A DNA stretch of 64,000 bases, taken from Phycisphaeraceae bacterium (GTDB lineage: Bacteria; Planctomycetota; Phycisphaerae; Phycisphaerales; UBA1924). Of the stretch, positions 1 to 8,543 are shown piece by piece (position 1 is the first letter of the stretch; every line of letters begins with the position of its first letter). Where the stretch lies: positions 124,001 through 188,000 of the forward strand of contig JAHBXD010000005.1 of the NCBI GenBank assembly GCA_019636695.1, in the 5' to 3' direction. The notes below the pieces were generated by a model. That model ran no database searches and had not been told where the DNA came from. It was given only the letters and a program-made list of their open reading frames with translations. Both the position numbers and the translations under genes were made by a program.

Positions 1-210
1 TCGGGCATCGAGAAAGTCCGTCTTCTCACGTTCACAGCGCTCAACGCCAAGCGATATGGCAACATGCTTGATGCTCGCCAGCGCCAGCAACTCGTTTCGC
101 TGGTCGGCTCCGCACGCGGTCCCGAGGCGACCGAAGCCGCCGCGTTGCTCGGGGCGCTCTCTCCCGCGGCGGATGAGGTCATGCCTTTGGTCATCCCCGC
201 CCGGAGGTAA
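1..210 (+). CDS. C-terminal end of an unidentified protein (5' end outside window)
   Basis: Frame 1 is open from the first base to a TAA at 208-210 and gives the last 69 residues of a protein. The piece is rich in Ala, Leu and Arg, looks helical, and ends PLVIPARR. Its pattern could suit the end of a HEAT-like helical repeat protein, but there is no diagnostic motif and I do not recognise the family. A strong terminator 20 bases after the stop shows that its transcription unit ends here, so it is probably not co-transcribed with the lipoprotein gene downstream. Confidence 0.6.
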   Translation, partial: SGIEKVRLLTFTALNAKRYGNMLDARQRQQLVSLVGSARGPEATEAAALLGALSPAADEVMPLVIPARR

Positions 211-230
211 CTCGGCAGGACACGCCCTCT

Positions 231-263
231 CCGGCCGGGCAGGTGCCCGGCCGGTTGTTTTTT
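231..263 (+). terminator. Rho-independent terminator
   Basis: A perfect 10-bp GC stem (CCGGCCGGGC with GCCCGGCCGG) closes a 4-base loop at 231-254 and is followed by TTGTTTTTT. This is a textbook intrinsic terminator for the gene ending at 210. Confidence 0.92.
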
Positions 264-411
264 CATATCCATTCGCTGCCCTGTCGTCACCGTCGGGTAT
301 CAACCTGGTCCAGCGCCCGGGATGGCATCGATCTGCTATCTTCTAGTGCCCCTCGACCCGGTTGATGCCCGTGGGACAAGGCGGGGGGCGGGTTCAGTTC
401 TGGAGGCAAGC

Positions 412-1017
412 ATGAATCGCACATGCCGTCGCATCGGATTGGTCGCCGCGCTGGCCGGAAGCATCGCCCCAATGGCAGGGTGCGAATGGATTGAAAAGCA
501 ATCGGCCGAGTTCCAGGCGTTCCTCTTCGGCGCGGGCGCGGGCCTCACGGCAGGCCTCTTGGCCGCGGCCCTCGGCGCAGACACGGAAGAAGCCATCCTG
601 ATCGGCGTGCTCGCCGGAGCCGCCGTCGGTGCTACGACCTACATCATCGCAAAGAAGCGGCAAAGTTCACGTGAAGAAAACGCCCGCATCGAGGCTGAAG
701 CACAAAAAGCCGCCTCGGGCCTTCCCAAGGATGTCGCCAGAACACTCGAACAGGAAAATCGTCTCCTGGCGATTCCGTATGAACCACCGGCGGGCACACC
801 CGCCGCGGGCAGCCCCGGCGAACCCGTGCAGGAATATGTGCTGGTGCGTGCCGACGGCACAGTGGTGAAAGAAGATGGCGAAACTGCCACGGTCTTCGCT
901 ATTCCTGAGGAAAAAGCCAAAGAAGCCATCGAAGCCCAGTCGAATGCGGAACAGCGACGGTTCGCACGCATCGACACCTATGACGTCGTCATCCTTCCCA
1001 AGCCGACCCAGGGCTGA
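412..1017 (+). CDS. Putative lipoprotein with glycine-zipper membrane segments
   Basis: The protein has 201 residues. The ATG at 412 is chosen because TGGAGG lies just upstream and a type II signal peptide follows, with lipobox MAGC placing the lipidated cysteine at residue 24. In-frame codons continue further upstream but would bury the signal peptide. Residues about 38-88 form two Gly/Ala-rich hydrophobic stretches (GAGAGLTAGLLAAALG and GVLAGAAVGATTYI) like glycine-zipper proteins of the cell envelope. The C-terminal half is charged and soluble. It precedes the FHA/protease gene by 57 bases on the same strand, so a shared transcript is likely. The function is unknown. Confidence 0.75.
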   Translation: MNRTCRRIGLVAALAGSIAPMAGCEWIEKQSAEFQAFLFGAGAGLTAGLLAAALGADTEEAILIGVLAGAAVGATTYIIAKKRQSSREENARIEAEAQKAASGLPKDVARTLEQENRLLAIPYEPPAGTPAAGSPGEPVQEYVLVRADGTVVKEDGETATVFAIPEEKAKEAIEAQSNAEQRRFARIDTYDVVILPKPTQG

Positions 1018-1074
1018 CCTTCGTCGCGTCGACCAAGACACGATCCTTGAACTGCTTGTTCGAGGCTGACGACC

Positions 1075-3009
1075 ATGCAGCAGATCCAGATTCGACATCT
1101 TGCGCGCAGCACGCTGGCGGGCCAGGAACGCACTTTCGACACCCAACGCATTCGCCTCGGGCGAAGGGCGGAGAACGACATTGTCTTTGACGCCGTTCGC
1201 GATGCGCTCGTCAGCGGATCTCACGTCGAAATCCACCTCGACAATGGACAACTCCTGGTCACCGACCTCGGATCGAGCAACGGGACTTTTGTCAACGGCA
1301 GAAGAATCTCGGCCCCTACGCCGGTTCAGCCTTCCGATGTCATCTCCCTCGGGCAAGGCGGGCCGGAGTTTTCTGTTTCCGTTCCTGGCGCTGTCGCGCC
1401 TGCCCCCGCGGGTGTGAGTGCAACGATCGTCGCCCCGGTGCGCCCCAAGCCTGTTCAAGCCGTGCCATCGGTGCGTCCATATGTTGCACCAAAGGCCGCC
1501 CCGCCGGCGGTTGCTCCCGGGCGAGACATGCAGCCCGTGGCGCGAGCGGGCGGCCCCGCCCACCCTGAGGCGCCTCACGCACACAAGGGTGTCGGCATGA
1601 ACACCCTGATGCGCGTGGTCAAGAGCGCTACCGCCAAGGAACGCAAACGGACAACCATGGTCGCAACGGTCATCGCTGCGCTGCTGGCCGTGGGCGTGGG
1701 CCTTGGTGTCTACTTCAGCATTCCCAAGGCATCTGAAACACCGACCGGGCCGTCGCTGCCTTCCGCGCGTGAAATCCAGAATCGAATTTTGGGCTCGACA
1801 TATGTGGTGATGGTGCGCCACGCCGGACAGCAACGCTTTTCTCCACAAGGTACGGCCTGGTCGGTCCGGCCCGGACTTCTGGCGACCAACGCGCACGTTG
1901 CTGAGCTTTTCACCGAAGTCGGCACGGGCGGCGAAGTGATCGCCCGCAAGCACTGTGCTCCCGGGGAAGAGCCGACCGAGGTGCGCATCACCGGCATCAC
2001 CATGCATCCGGGATACGAGCGATTTCAAGAACTCATCCGCGAGTACAACCCCTTCTCCCCCAGCGCCAGTCGCTTCTTCTCCGACCTCATCACTCCGTAT
2101 GACGTGGCGCTCTTGATCATTCACGAAGAAGACCGAGCCAAGCAGGCGCCCCCGATCCCGCTTGTGCCGGCGAACGAAGTCACGAAGATCGAACCCGGCA
2201 TGACCATGCATTCCGCCGGGTTCCCCCTTGAGGGCTACGCCCTGCAGGATTGGACCCGCCCGACCGCATCGGCCTTCAGCAGCCAGGTTTCGCGTCTCAA
2301 CGATGAATTTTTCGCTTCGGCCTCACCCGCGGACGCGAACATGATGATGTACCAGTTCGCGGCCGTCGGCGGCCAGAGCGGCAGCAGCGTCGTCGATGAA
2401 CGGGGACGTGTCATCGGGTTCGTCTCGGCGATCAATGCAGTCGCCGCCGTGGCCGGTCGTGACGAAAAAGGCGGCACCTGCTACGGACCTCGCGTTGACA
2501 TTCTGCACGAACTGCTCGACGGCACCGCCGAAGCACGCCAGGCCGAACGCGACAAAACGCTCCGCAATCGCTTTGCCGAAGCATTCCTCACCGGCATCAG
2601 CGACCCGTCGGATATCTGTGAATACCTGCTTCCCAGGGTCATGCGCGCCTACGAACGGCCGCAAGGCACGCAGCGCTGGGCCGTTGCCGCCGCCACCACA
2701 GACATCGTCGGCAAGGTCAACCGCGGCCAGACTTGGCGATCGCAGTCCCTCCGCAGGGGCGGCCTGATTGCGGTCTATGTCGTCGCCAAAGACCATCGCG
2801 GCCACCTGGGCGGCACGGTCACGCTGGCCAATACCACGTTCGGCAACTCCAACTCGACCGACATGGTGTGGGTGACCCCCTATTTCGGCGCTACCGATTT
2901 CACCATGCCGAACCGCGACAACCTGACCATCTCCGTTCGGTTGGCCAATGACGCGCCGATCGGCGAAGTCGAATTCACCGTCCTTATCTATCACCTTGTC
3001 GCCGAATGA
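1075..3009 (+). CDS. Membrane-anchored FHA domain / trypsin-like serine protease
   Basis: The protein has 644 residues in four parts. Residues 24-103 are a forkhead-associated domain (Gly29-Arg30, Ser49-His50, SSNGTF), a fold that binds phosphothreonine. A Pro/Ala-rich linker follows. One membrane helix lies at 194-216. A chymotrypsin-fold domain starts near 230, with a catalytic triad visible as His274 (TNAHV), Asp343 (YDVALL) and Ser435 (GGQSGSS). The last ~150 residues are of unknown fold. FHA domains usually sit in the cytoplasm and the protease would then be periplasmic, so the protein could pass a phosphorylation signal across the membrane; that is inference. The MotA-like gene starts 4 bases after its stop, which suggests translational coupling. 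Confidence 0.85.
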   Translation: MQQIQIRHLARSTLAGQERTFDTQRIRLGRRAENDIVFDAVRDALVSGSHVEIHLDNGQLLVTDLGSSNGTFVNGRRISAPTPVQPSDVISLGQGGPEFSVSVPGAVAPAPAGVSATIVAPVRPKPVQAVPSVRPYVAPKAAPPAVAPGRDMQPVARAGGPAHPEAPHAHKGVGMNTLMRVVKSATAKERKRTTMVATVIAALLAVGVGLGVYFSIPKASETPTGPSLPSAREIQNRILGSTYVVMVRHAGQQRFSPQGTAWSVRPGLLATNAHVAELFTEVGTGGEVIARKHCAPGEEPTEVRITGITMHPGYERFQELIREYNPFSPSASRFFSDLITPYDVALLIIHEEDRAKQAPPIPLVPANEVTKIEPGMTMHSAGFPLEGYALQDWTRPTASAFSSQVSRLNDEFFASASPADANMMMYQFAAVGGQSGSSVVDERGRVIGFVSAINAVAAVAGRDEKGGTCYGPRVDILHELLDGTAEARQAERDKTLRNRFAEAFLTGISDPSDICEYLLPRVMRAYERPQGTQRWAVAAATTDIVGKVNRGQTWRSQSLRRGGLIAVYVVAKDHRGHLGGTVTLANTTFGNSNSTDMVWVTPYFGATDFTMPNRDNLTISVRLANDAPIGEVEFTVLIYHLVAE

Positions 3010-3013
3010 CCCC

Positions 3014-3829
3014 ATGAACGAACGCGCTGCCGGACGCATCCGCATCGGTCGAAGGGCCGACCTGCCGCCCGACGCCGCGGCGTTCGGAGGGCTTTCCGGA
3101 CGCACCGCCTGGCTTGCGTGGTTTGCAGCCCTGCTGGGTGTCGCCGGAGTCCTGGCGTATGTCCATCTCTCCCAAGGGTGGGCCAGCGGCATCGTCATCG
3201 TCATCGTGGCACTTTTCGGCGCGACGCTGGTCCGCAGCTACCTCGATATCACCAGGCTCGATCGAGAAACTCGCCTGGCCTCATCGCAGGCCCGGCTGCT
3301 GCGCGAAACCAACGACGTCGCCGAGTTTCTCGCCCACGCGCGGCCCAGCGTTTTTCGTTCGCACATCGCTTCGCTCTATACCATCTTCCTCGCAAACCCT
3401 CAGATCGCCCAGGACAACCTGATCGAAGTCACCCACGCGCGATTGATGGCCCGGAACAAAACCGTGGAACTCTTCGCGAGCATCCTCATCACCCTCGGCC
3501 TGATCGGCACGATTATCGGACTGCTCGCCTCCGCCTCGGGCCTCGATGCTGTCCTGGGTGCTTCTGAAACTGATGCCGAGGCCCTCGTCGACGGCGTTCG
3601 CCGCACCGTCGCCGGCCTTTCAACCGCTTTCGTCACCACGCTCTTCGGGGCGATCTTCGGCGGCGTGATGCTCCGCATCCTCACCAGTGTGGTCGACGCG
3701 GGCATTCTGCGATACGTCGCCCATCTTGCCGAGTTGACCGAGGTTCACGTCCTACCGGCCATGCGCCGCACCGCGGCCAAGCTCGAAGCCACCGGATACT
3801 ACCGCACGCTCGACAACGACGCAGATTGA
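3014..3829 (+). CDS. MotA/TolQ/ExbB-family proton channel-like protein
   Basis: The protein has 271 residues with four predicted membrane helices near 31-52, 58-77, 152-175 and 198-224. The helix-3 sequence LGLIGTIIGL is the family hallmark. Helix 4 (STAFVTTLFGAIFGG) matches the small-residue and threonine-rich helix that lines the ion path in MotA, TolQ and ExbB. The ATG at 3014 is preferred over one at 2948 inside the protease gene. Family members work with a MotB/TolR/ExbD partner; none is visible nearby, so the upstream lipoprotein or protease may take its place (inference). The next feature is a tRNA on the opposite strand, so the trio ends here. Confidence 0.82.
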   Translation: MNERAAGRIRIGRRADLPPDAAAFGGLSGRTAWLAWFAALLGVAGVLAYVHLSQGWASGIVIVIVALFGATLVRSYLDITRLDRETRLASSQARLLRETNDVAEFLAHARPSVFRSHIASLYTIFLANPQIAQDNLIEVTHARLMARNKTVELFASILITLGLIGTIIGLLASASGLDAVLGASETDAEALVDGVRRTVAGLSTAFVTTLFGAIFGGVMLRILTSVVDAGILRYVAHLAELTEVHVLPAMRRTAAKLEATGYYRTLDNDAD

Positions 3830-3883
3830 GCTGACCATAGGAGGACCAGCTCGCGACCGGCGACCGCATCTACTCGGGTTCAA

Positions 3884-3958
3884 TGCCGAGGGGCGGACTC
3901 GAACCGCCGACCTCCGGGTTATGAATCCAGCGCTCTAGACCAGCTGAGCTACCTCGGC
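3884..3958 (-). tRNA. tRNA-Met (CAT anticodon)
   Basis: On the minus strand the acceptor GCCGAGG pairs with CCTCGGC, followed by discriminator A. The D arm (GCTC...GAGC), the anticodon loop TTCATAA with anticodon CAT and the T arm (GGCGGTTCGAGTCCGCC) are all present. The anticodon stem has an A-C mismatch next to the loop. Seven Watson-Crick acceptor pairs point to an elongator rather than initiator tRNA. No CCA is encoded. Confidence 0.95.
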
Positions 3959-4055
3959 AAGCCCGCGATTCTAGCCCGCACGGCTTCTGCGGCAATCCTG
4001 CCGACATCCAGTGGCCCCCGCCATGTACACTCGTCTCGCTCAGGAGGCCCCTCGC

Positions 4056-5351
4056 ATGCCCAGTCGCCGAGTTTTTCTCTCCTCAACGCTGGCCGCACCT
4101 GCCGCCGCCTTGTGCACCTTCTCCGGGTATGCCGGCGCTGGCTTTCTTGAGGCCCTGAGAACCTACCCAGGTGTGCCCGAAGACCTTGCCCATGATGAAG
4201 ATTTCTGGATCTTCGCCCAGCAGGCCTTCACCATGGATCGCTCGCTGACGAACCTCAACAACGGGGGGGTAAGCCCCTCCCCCCGGATCGTGCAGGAGGC
4301 CGTCAAACGCCACCTGGATATGGCCAACGCCTTCCCGCCCCCTCACGTGCTCTGGCAGACCGCCCCACCCCTCCGAGAGGCGATTCGATCTCGCCTCGCC
4401 CGTGCCTGGGGGGTCGATCCTGAAGAACTGGCGATCACCCGCAACAGTTCCGAAAGCCTCCAGATCTGCCAGTTCGGCCTCGACCTTAAGCCCGGCGATG
4501 AAGTCCTCACCACAACCCACGACTACCCGCGAATGCTCGATACCTTCCGTCAGCGCGAGCGCCGCGAGGGCATTCGTCTTGTGATGTTCCCCCTCCCCGT
4601 GCCGTGCGAAGACGCAGACGAAATCGTCCGTCTCTTTGAAAGCCGCATCACTCCGCGCACCCGCGCCATCCTCTGCTGTCACGTAGTCAATATCACCGGA
4701 CAAGTGCTCCCCATCGCCGCGATTGCCCGCCTCGGCCGCAGCCGGGGCATCCCTGTAATTGTCGACGGCGCTCATGCGTTTGCGCATCTCGATTTCCGCC
4801 TCGATGAGCTTGATTGCGATTACTACGCAACCAGCCTGCACAAATGGCTGTTTGCGCCCATAGGCACCGGACTGCTGTACGTTCGCCGCCCGCTGATCGC
4901 CGGCCTCTGGCCTCTGATGGCAGCGCCCGAGAGCAAGATCGACGACATCCGCAAGTTCGAGGAAATCGGCACCCATCCCGCGGCCAACTTTCTTGGCATC
5001 GCCGAAGCCCTGACCTTCCACGAAGCCCTCGGGAGCGCCCGCAAAGAGGCCCGCATGCGGGCCTTGCGGAACCACTGGATCAGCCGCCTCGAAACCATCC
5101 CCGGCTTCCACCTGCTCTCCCCCCGAACGCCCGAACTCTCCTGCGGCCTCGGAGTCTTCCGCATAGACGGCCTGCACAGCCCGGCGCTCGTCTCCTGGCT
5201 CTGGGAAAAGCACCGAATACTCACGACCGGAATCCGACATGATGAGTTCGAGGGCGTTCGCATCACCCCGAGCGTCTATACGACCCTTGACGAACTCGAC
5301 CGATTCGCCGAGCTTGTGGCCCACGCTGCTCGCCACGGCATCCCCGGATAA
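4056..5351 (+). CDS. Tat-exported class V aminotransferase-like PLP enzyme
   Basis: The protein has 431 residues. The ATG at 4056 follows AGGAGG at 4042-4047 and opens a twin-arginine signal (SRRVFLS then a hydrophobic segment), so the folded, cofactor-loaded enzyme is probably exported. The body matches class V aminotransferases of the isopenicillin-N-epimerase/cysteine-desulfurase type: NNGGVSPSP at the start, IVDGAHAF for the cofactor aspartate, and SLHKW with the Schiff-base Lys263. The substrate cannot be read from sequence. It stands alone: a tRNA lies upstream on the other strand and a dockerin protein downstream with its own start signals. Confidence 0.88.
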   Translation: MPSRRVFLSSTLAAPAAALCTFSGYAGAGFLEALRTYPGVPEDLAHDEDFWIFAQQAFTMDRSLTNLNNGGVSPSPRIVQEAVKRHLDMANAFPPPHVLWQTAPPLREAIRSRLARAWGVDPEELAITRNSSESLQICQFGLDLKPGDEVLTTTHDYPRMLDTFRQRERREGIRLVMFPLPVPCEDADEIVRLFESRITPRTRAILCCHVVNITGQVLPIAAIARLGRSRGIPVIVDGAHAFAHLDFRLDELDCDYYATSLHKWLFAPIGTGLLYVRRPLIAGLWPLMAAPESKIDDIRKFEEIGTHPAANFLGIAEALTFHEALGSARKEARMRALRNHWISRLETIPGFHLLSPRTPELSCGLGVFRIDGLHSPALVSWLWEKHRILTTGIRHDEFEGVRITPSVYTTLDELDRFAELVAHAARHGIPG

Positions 5352-5446
5352 CCCCTGGACCGACACGGTATTTTTCTCTTCAAGAGCTTCCCCGCTTTCA
5401 GTAGCATGAAGGCACGTCGGCAGGTGCCCCGCGGGAGAAGAGTTCC

Positions 5447-6928
5447 ATGATGCACGTTCGCGCCCTCGGTTCCGGACTTCTCGTTTCGCTCGCAAGCGGG
5501 CACGCCCTCGCGCAAGAAACGCAGATGGTTGTCCGCTACGACGATTTCTTTCCTCCCGATCGAGTCGTCACCTCGCTCGACAGTGTGACCGTCAACAACC
5601 ACGGCTCTTGGGTCGTTCAGGCTCGGGCTCCGGCCGGCGTTTTTCTCATTCGCGATGGCGCGGTCGTCGCCGTCGCAGGCCAGAGCGTACCGGCCCCTCC
5701 CGGCGGCGTCATCGGCTTCTTCAGCGGCGCGCGGCTCAATAACTACGGCGATATCGGCCATCGCCTCAGCCTTGATAACGTTCCCACTTCCGGCGATTCC
5801 GGAATCTATTTCAACCTATCCCTCGTCATCCAGAAGGGGCAGTTCTCAATTGCTCCCCAGTTTTCCAGCAGCACACGGTGGCTTGGGTTCTTCAACGCCA
5901 CGCGCATGAACGACCTGAACCAGATTTTCATCATGGGCTCGGTCGACGACCCGCTCATCCCCACCTCGGTCGACCGCGCGCTGGTCCGTGTAGACTACGA
6001 CGCCGCCGTCGGCCTCTACCTGGAAACGGCCATCGCCTGGGAATCCCAGATCATCGACGGACAGGCCGTCGTCGATCTGGGCACCAATCCCAACCAACTC
6101 TCCGTAAGCCCGAACGGGCGAGTCATGTATTTTGTCGACGGCGACGCGCCGACCTTCGAAGACGGCATGCTCATGGTCGACGACCAGATGGTCGCTCGCG
6201 AAGGCCGCCCCTCACTCGTTCCTGGGCTGAACTACACCCTTCTCGCCAGCCGCGCCCACGCCGTCAACGACGCCGGTGTCTGGGCTGCACGCGTGCAACT
6301 CGGACCGGCCGACATCAGTGAAGACGATTTCATCCTCCGCTCCGACGGCGCGGTGATCGCCCGAGAAGGCATGACTGCCCCCGGCATCCCCGATGCCCGG
6401 ATCACCGGCTTCGGCAGTGGTCCGCTCTGGATCAGTGACCGCGGAGAAGTCCTCTGGATCGGTCGTCTCGATACCGGCGACGCCGTGCTCTACATCGGCA
6501 ACCAGGTTCTGCTCCAAACGGGTGACCTAGTCGAGGGCTTGCTCATCACACGTCTCTACGACCTGCAAGAGGGATACGCCCTCTCTTCCAACGGCCGATT
6601 CGCCATCGTGCGCGTCGAATACTTCGACCCCGCCTTCGGCCCCGGAAGGCAGGCTGCCGTGCTCATCGACCGCGGCGATTTCGCCTGCATTGCCGACCTC
6701 TCCGGGTCCAGCGACCCGAACGACCCCGCCTACGGCGTTCCCGATGGCAACGTAGATCTCTCCGATTTCTTCTACTTTCTCGACCAATTCGTCGCCGGCA
6801 ACCTCGCCGTCGCCGACCTGACGACCACGAGCGACCCCAACGACCCCGGTTACGGAATTCCTGACGGTGTTCTGGACATCAGCGACTTTTTCTATTATCT
6901 TGATCGCTTCGTCGAAGGCTGCCCCTAG
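5447..6928 (+). CDS. Secreted protein with duplicated GC-type dockerin
   Basis: The protein has 493 residues. A signal peptide ends near residue 22 (GHALAQ), and GGGAG lies upstream of the ATG. Residues ~25-415 are a beta-rich, repeat-poor region with no enzyme motif that I recognise. The last ~75 residues contain two copies of a D-rich unit (SDPNDPAYGVPDG then SDPNDPGYGIPDG), each followed by a DFFYFLD-type helix. This is the layout of the 'GC-type dockerin' of Phycisphaerae, and the chain ends in ...EGCP. Dockerins bind calcium and usually dock to cohesin partners; none is in view. A terminator follows the stop. Confidence 0.85.
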   Translation: MMHVRALGSGLLVSLASGHALAQETQMVVRYDDFFPPDRVVTSLDSVTVNNHGSWVVQARAPAGVFLIRDGAVVAVAGQSVPAPPGGVIGFFSGARLNNYGDIGHRLSLDNVPTSGDSGIYFNLSLVIQKGQFSIAPQFSSSTRWLGFFNATRMNDLNQIFIMGSVDDPLIPTSVDRALVRVDYDAAVGLYLETAIAWESQIIDGQAVVDLGTNPNQLSVSPNGRVMYFVDGDAPTFEDGMLMVDDQMVAREGRPSLVPGLNYTLLASRAHAVNDAGVWAARVQLGPADISEDDFILRSDGAVIAREGMTAPGIPDARITGFGSGPLWISDRGEVLWIGRLDTGDAVLYIGNQVLLQTGDLVEGLLITRLYDLQEGYALSSNGRFAIVRVEYFDPAFGPGRQAAVLIDRGDFACIADLSGSSDPNDPAYGVPDGNVDLSDFFYFLDQFVAGNLAVADLTTTSDPNDPGYGIPDGVLDISDFFYYLDRFVEGCP

Positions 6929-6952
6929 CACCCTTCCTTCCCTCGTCACAAA

Positions 6953-6989
6953 CGCCCAGCCGCCCGTGGGGGTGCGGCGGGCGTTTTTT
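6953..6989. terminator. Terminator between convergent genes
   Basis: CGCCC and CCGC pair with GCGG and GGGCG around a small internal loop and are followed by TTTTTT on the plus strand. It ends the dockerin gene. Its T run touches the stop codon of the M48 gene on the opposite strand, so it may serve both directions. Confidence 0.85.
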
Positions 6990-8464
6990 CATTCCCTCAC
7001 GCTCTGCGGTCCGCCCGGCCCTGAGGCCCCTCCCCCTTCCTGCTGAACATTCCACCACATCAACACCGCGGCGATCACAAACCCCACCACCGCGAAGCGC
7101 TTGATCCATCGCACTTGTCGGTCAATCGGAAGCGAATTCGCCGTCCGGCCCACCAACTCACGAAGACGATCCTGCCGCTCGGCGATCGAGCCGTGCCTCC
7201 AGCCGGGCCGCTGCACCGCAACCCCGTTGAAATGCGCAACCCGCTCCAACGCGCCGATCATCGCCGACGCTGCCTCAGGGGTGATCACGACCGACTCCGA
7301 TTCGCCCCGCGACGACCACCCGCTCATGTGCTGCGCTGCGAAGGCATCGGCCTGCCATTCAAACCGACGGCTGATGAACCCGAACCCCCAGAACGCCGTC
7401 GCGATCGCCAACATCACGACCGCTGCCCCGGCCCACCCTTCGGCCGCCTGCGGCCCGAACCACCAGACCGCCAACCTGCCGAACGGCACGCTCACCAACG
7501 AAATCAACGACAGAATTATCCCCGCCAACCACGGAATATGACGCCGCCGGACATGCGCAATCTCATGCGCGGCCACCGCTTCGACCTGATCCGGCTCAAG
7601 GTGCTCAAGAAGCGAATCGGTCAGCAGGACATACCGAAACCGCCCCCATATCCCCATCACCGCGGCATTCGTCAGCGAACCATGCGTTCGCCACACCAGC
7701 AACTGGCCGATGCGCACTCCGTGTCGATCGCACATCGCCTCGATCCGCGATCGCAATGCACCGGCACCAAGCGGCGTGGTCTTCCAGATTCTTCGCAACA
7801 ACAGTGGCGAGAACACGAAGATCATCGCCACACCCCAAACCGTCACCCCGACGAACGTCAACGGGTGCGAAAGGGCTTCCCTCGCCCAGCCCGGCCCGAA
7901 GCGGGCGAGCCGATCGACCAACTCCACCCAGCCCATGATCAGCAGCAGCGGCGCAAGCACGATCAAGAGCTGATGTCGCACCGCGTTCAACACATATTGC
8001 GCACGGCTCACGAAGGCGAAAACCACCGATCCGCTGTCCAGGTCGCGCAGCAATACAGCCTCGCGCAATCGCCTCTCGATCGGATACAGCGACCACCACG
8101 TCAGGCAGAACACGCCGACCAGCGGCAGGATCGCGAGCGCCTCATCCACCAGCACCAGGTCGCCCACGACGCCCCGCACCGCCGTGAGCCACCCTGAAAA
8201 CATGACGCCCGCGACAAACACCGCGGTCGATCCGATGCGCGCCCACGCGGCAGCCCGCTCCGCACGAAGCACCGCGCGATACGACCCCGTCCGGTCAAGC
8301 CTTCGCCCGCACCAGCCGATCACCGCTGCCGCCGTCGCCCAGCACGCCAGCAGGCTGACCAGCACGATCGCCCCGCCGACGGCCGCCGCGGGTTCGGCGT
8401 CGCCCACGATCGACTCGTGCAGATAGATCGAAACTCCCGCGATCAGAATCAGCACGTGAACCAT
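6989..8464 (-). CDS. M48-family integral membrane metallopeptidase
   Basis: The protein has 491 residues. Several hydrophobic helices occupy residues ~1-225 and two more ~312-365. The zinc site is HEIAH at 300-304, and the downstream FEWQADAF supplies the third ligand and the conserved Asp of the Ste24/HtpX (M48) clan. Known members cleave misfolded membrane proteins or prenylated peptides at the membrane; the substrate here is unknown. It starts 79 bases after the end of a lipoprotein gene on the same strand, so the two may form a small envelope operon. Confidence 0.88.
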   Translation of the reverse strand: MVHVLILIAGVSIYLHESIVGDAEPAAAVGGAIVLVSLLACWATAAAVIGWCGRRLDRTGSYRAVLRAERAAAWARIGSTAVFVAGVMFSGWLTAVRGVVGDLVLVDEALAILPLVGVFCLTWWSLYPIERRLREAVLLRDLDSGSVVFAFVSRAQYVLNAVRHQLLIVLAPLLLIMGWVELVDRLARFGPGWAREALSHPLTFVGVTVWGVAMIFVFSPLLLRRIWKTTPLGAGALRSRIEAMCDRHGVRIGQLLVWRTHGSLTNAAVMGIWGRFRYVLLTDSLLEHLEPDQVEAVAAHEIAHVRRRHIPWLAGIILSLISLVSVPFGRLAVWWFGPQAAEGWAGAAVVMLAIATAFWGFGFISRRFEWQADAFAAQHMSGWSSRGESESVVITPEAASAMIGALERVAHFNGVAVQRPGWRHGSIAERQDRLRELVGRTANSLPIDRQVRWIKRFAVVGFVIAAVLMWWNVQQEGGGASGPGGPQSVRE

Positions 8465-8543
8465 GAGTCAGCCGCTTACGTTGAACCGTGTTCCGCTTCG
8501 TCAGGCGCGCAAGATGCCGCGCCGCCTATCGACAAGGCTCCCG

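Noticed and set aside
7115-8197. 360-residue open frame on the plus strand
   Set aside because: It is antisense to the M48 gene and has an extreme Arg/Pro/His content.
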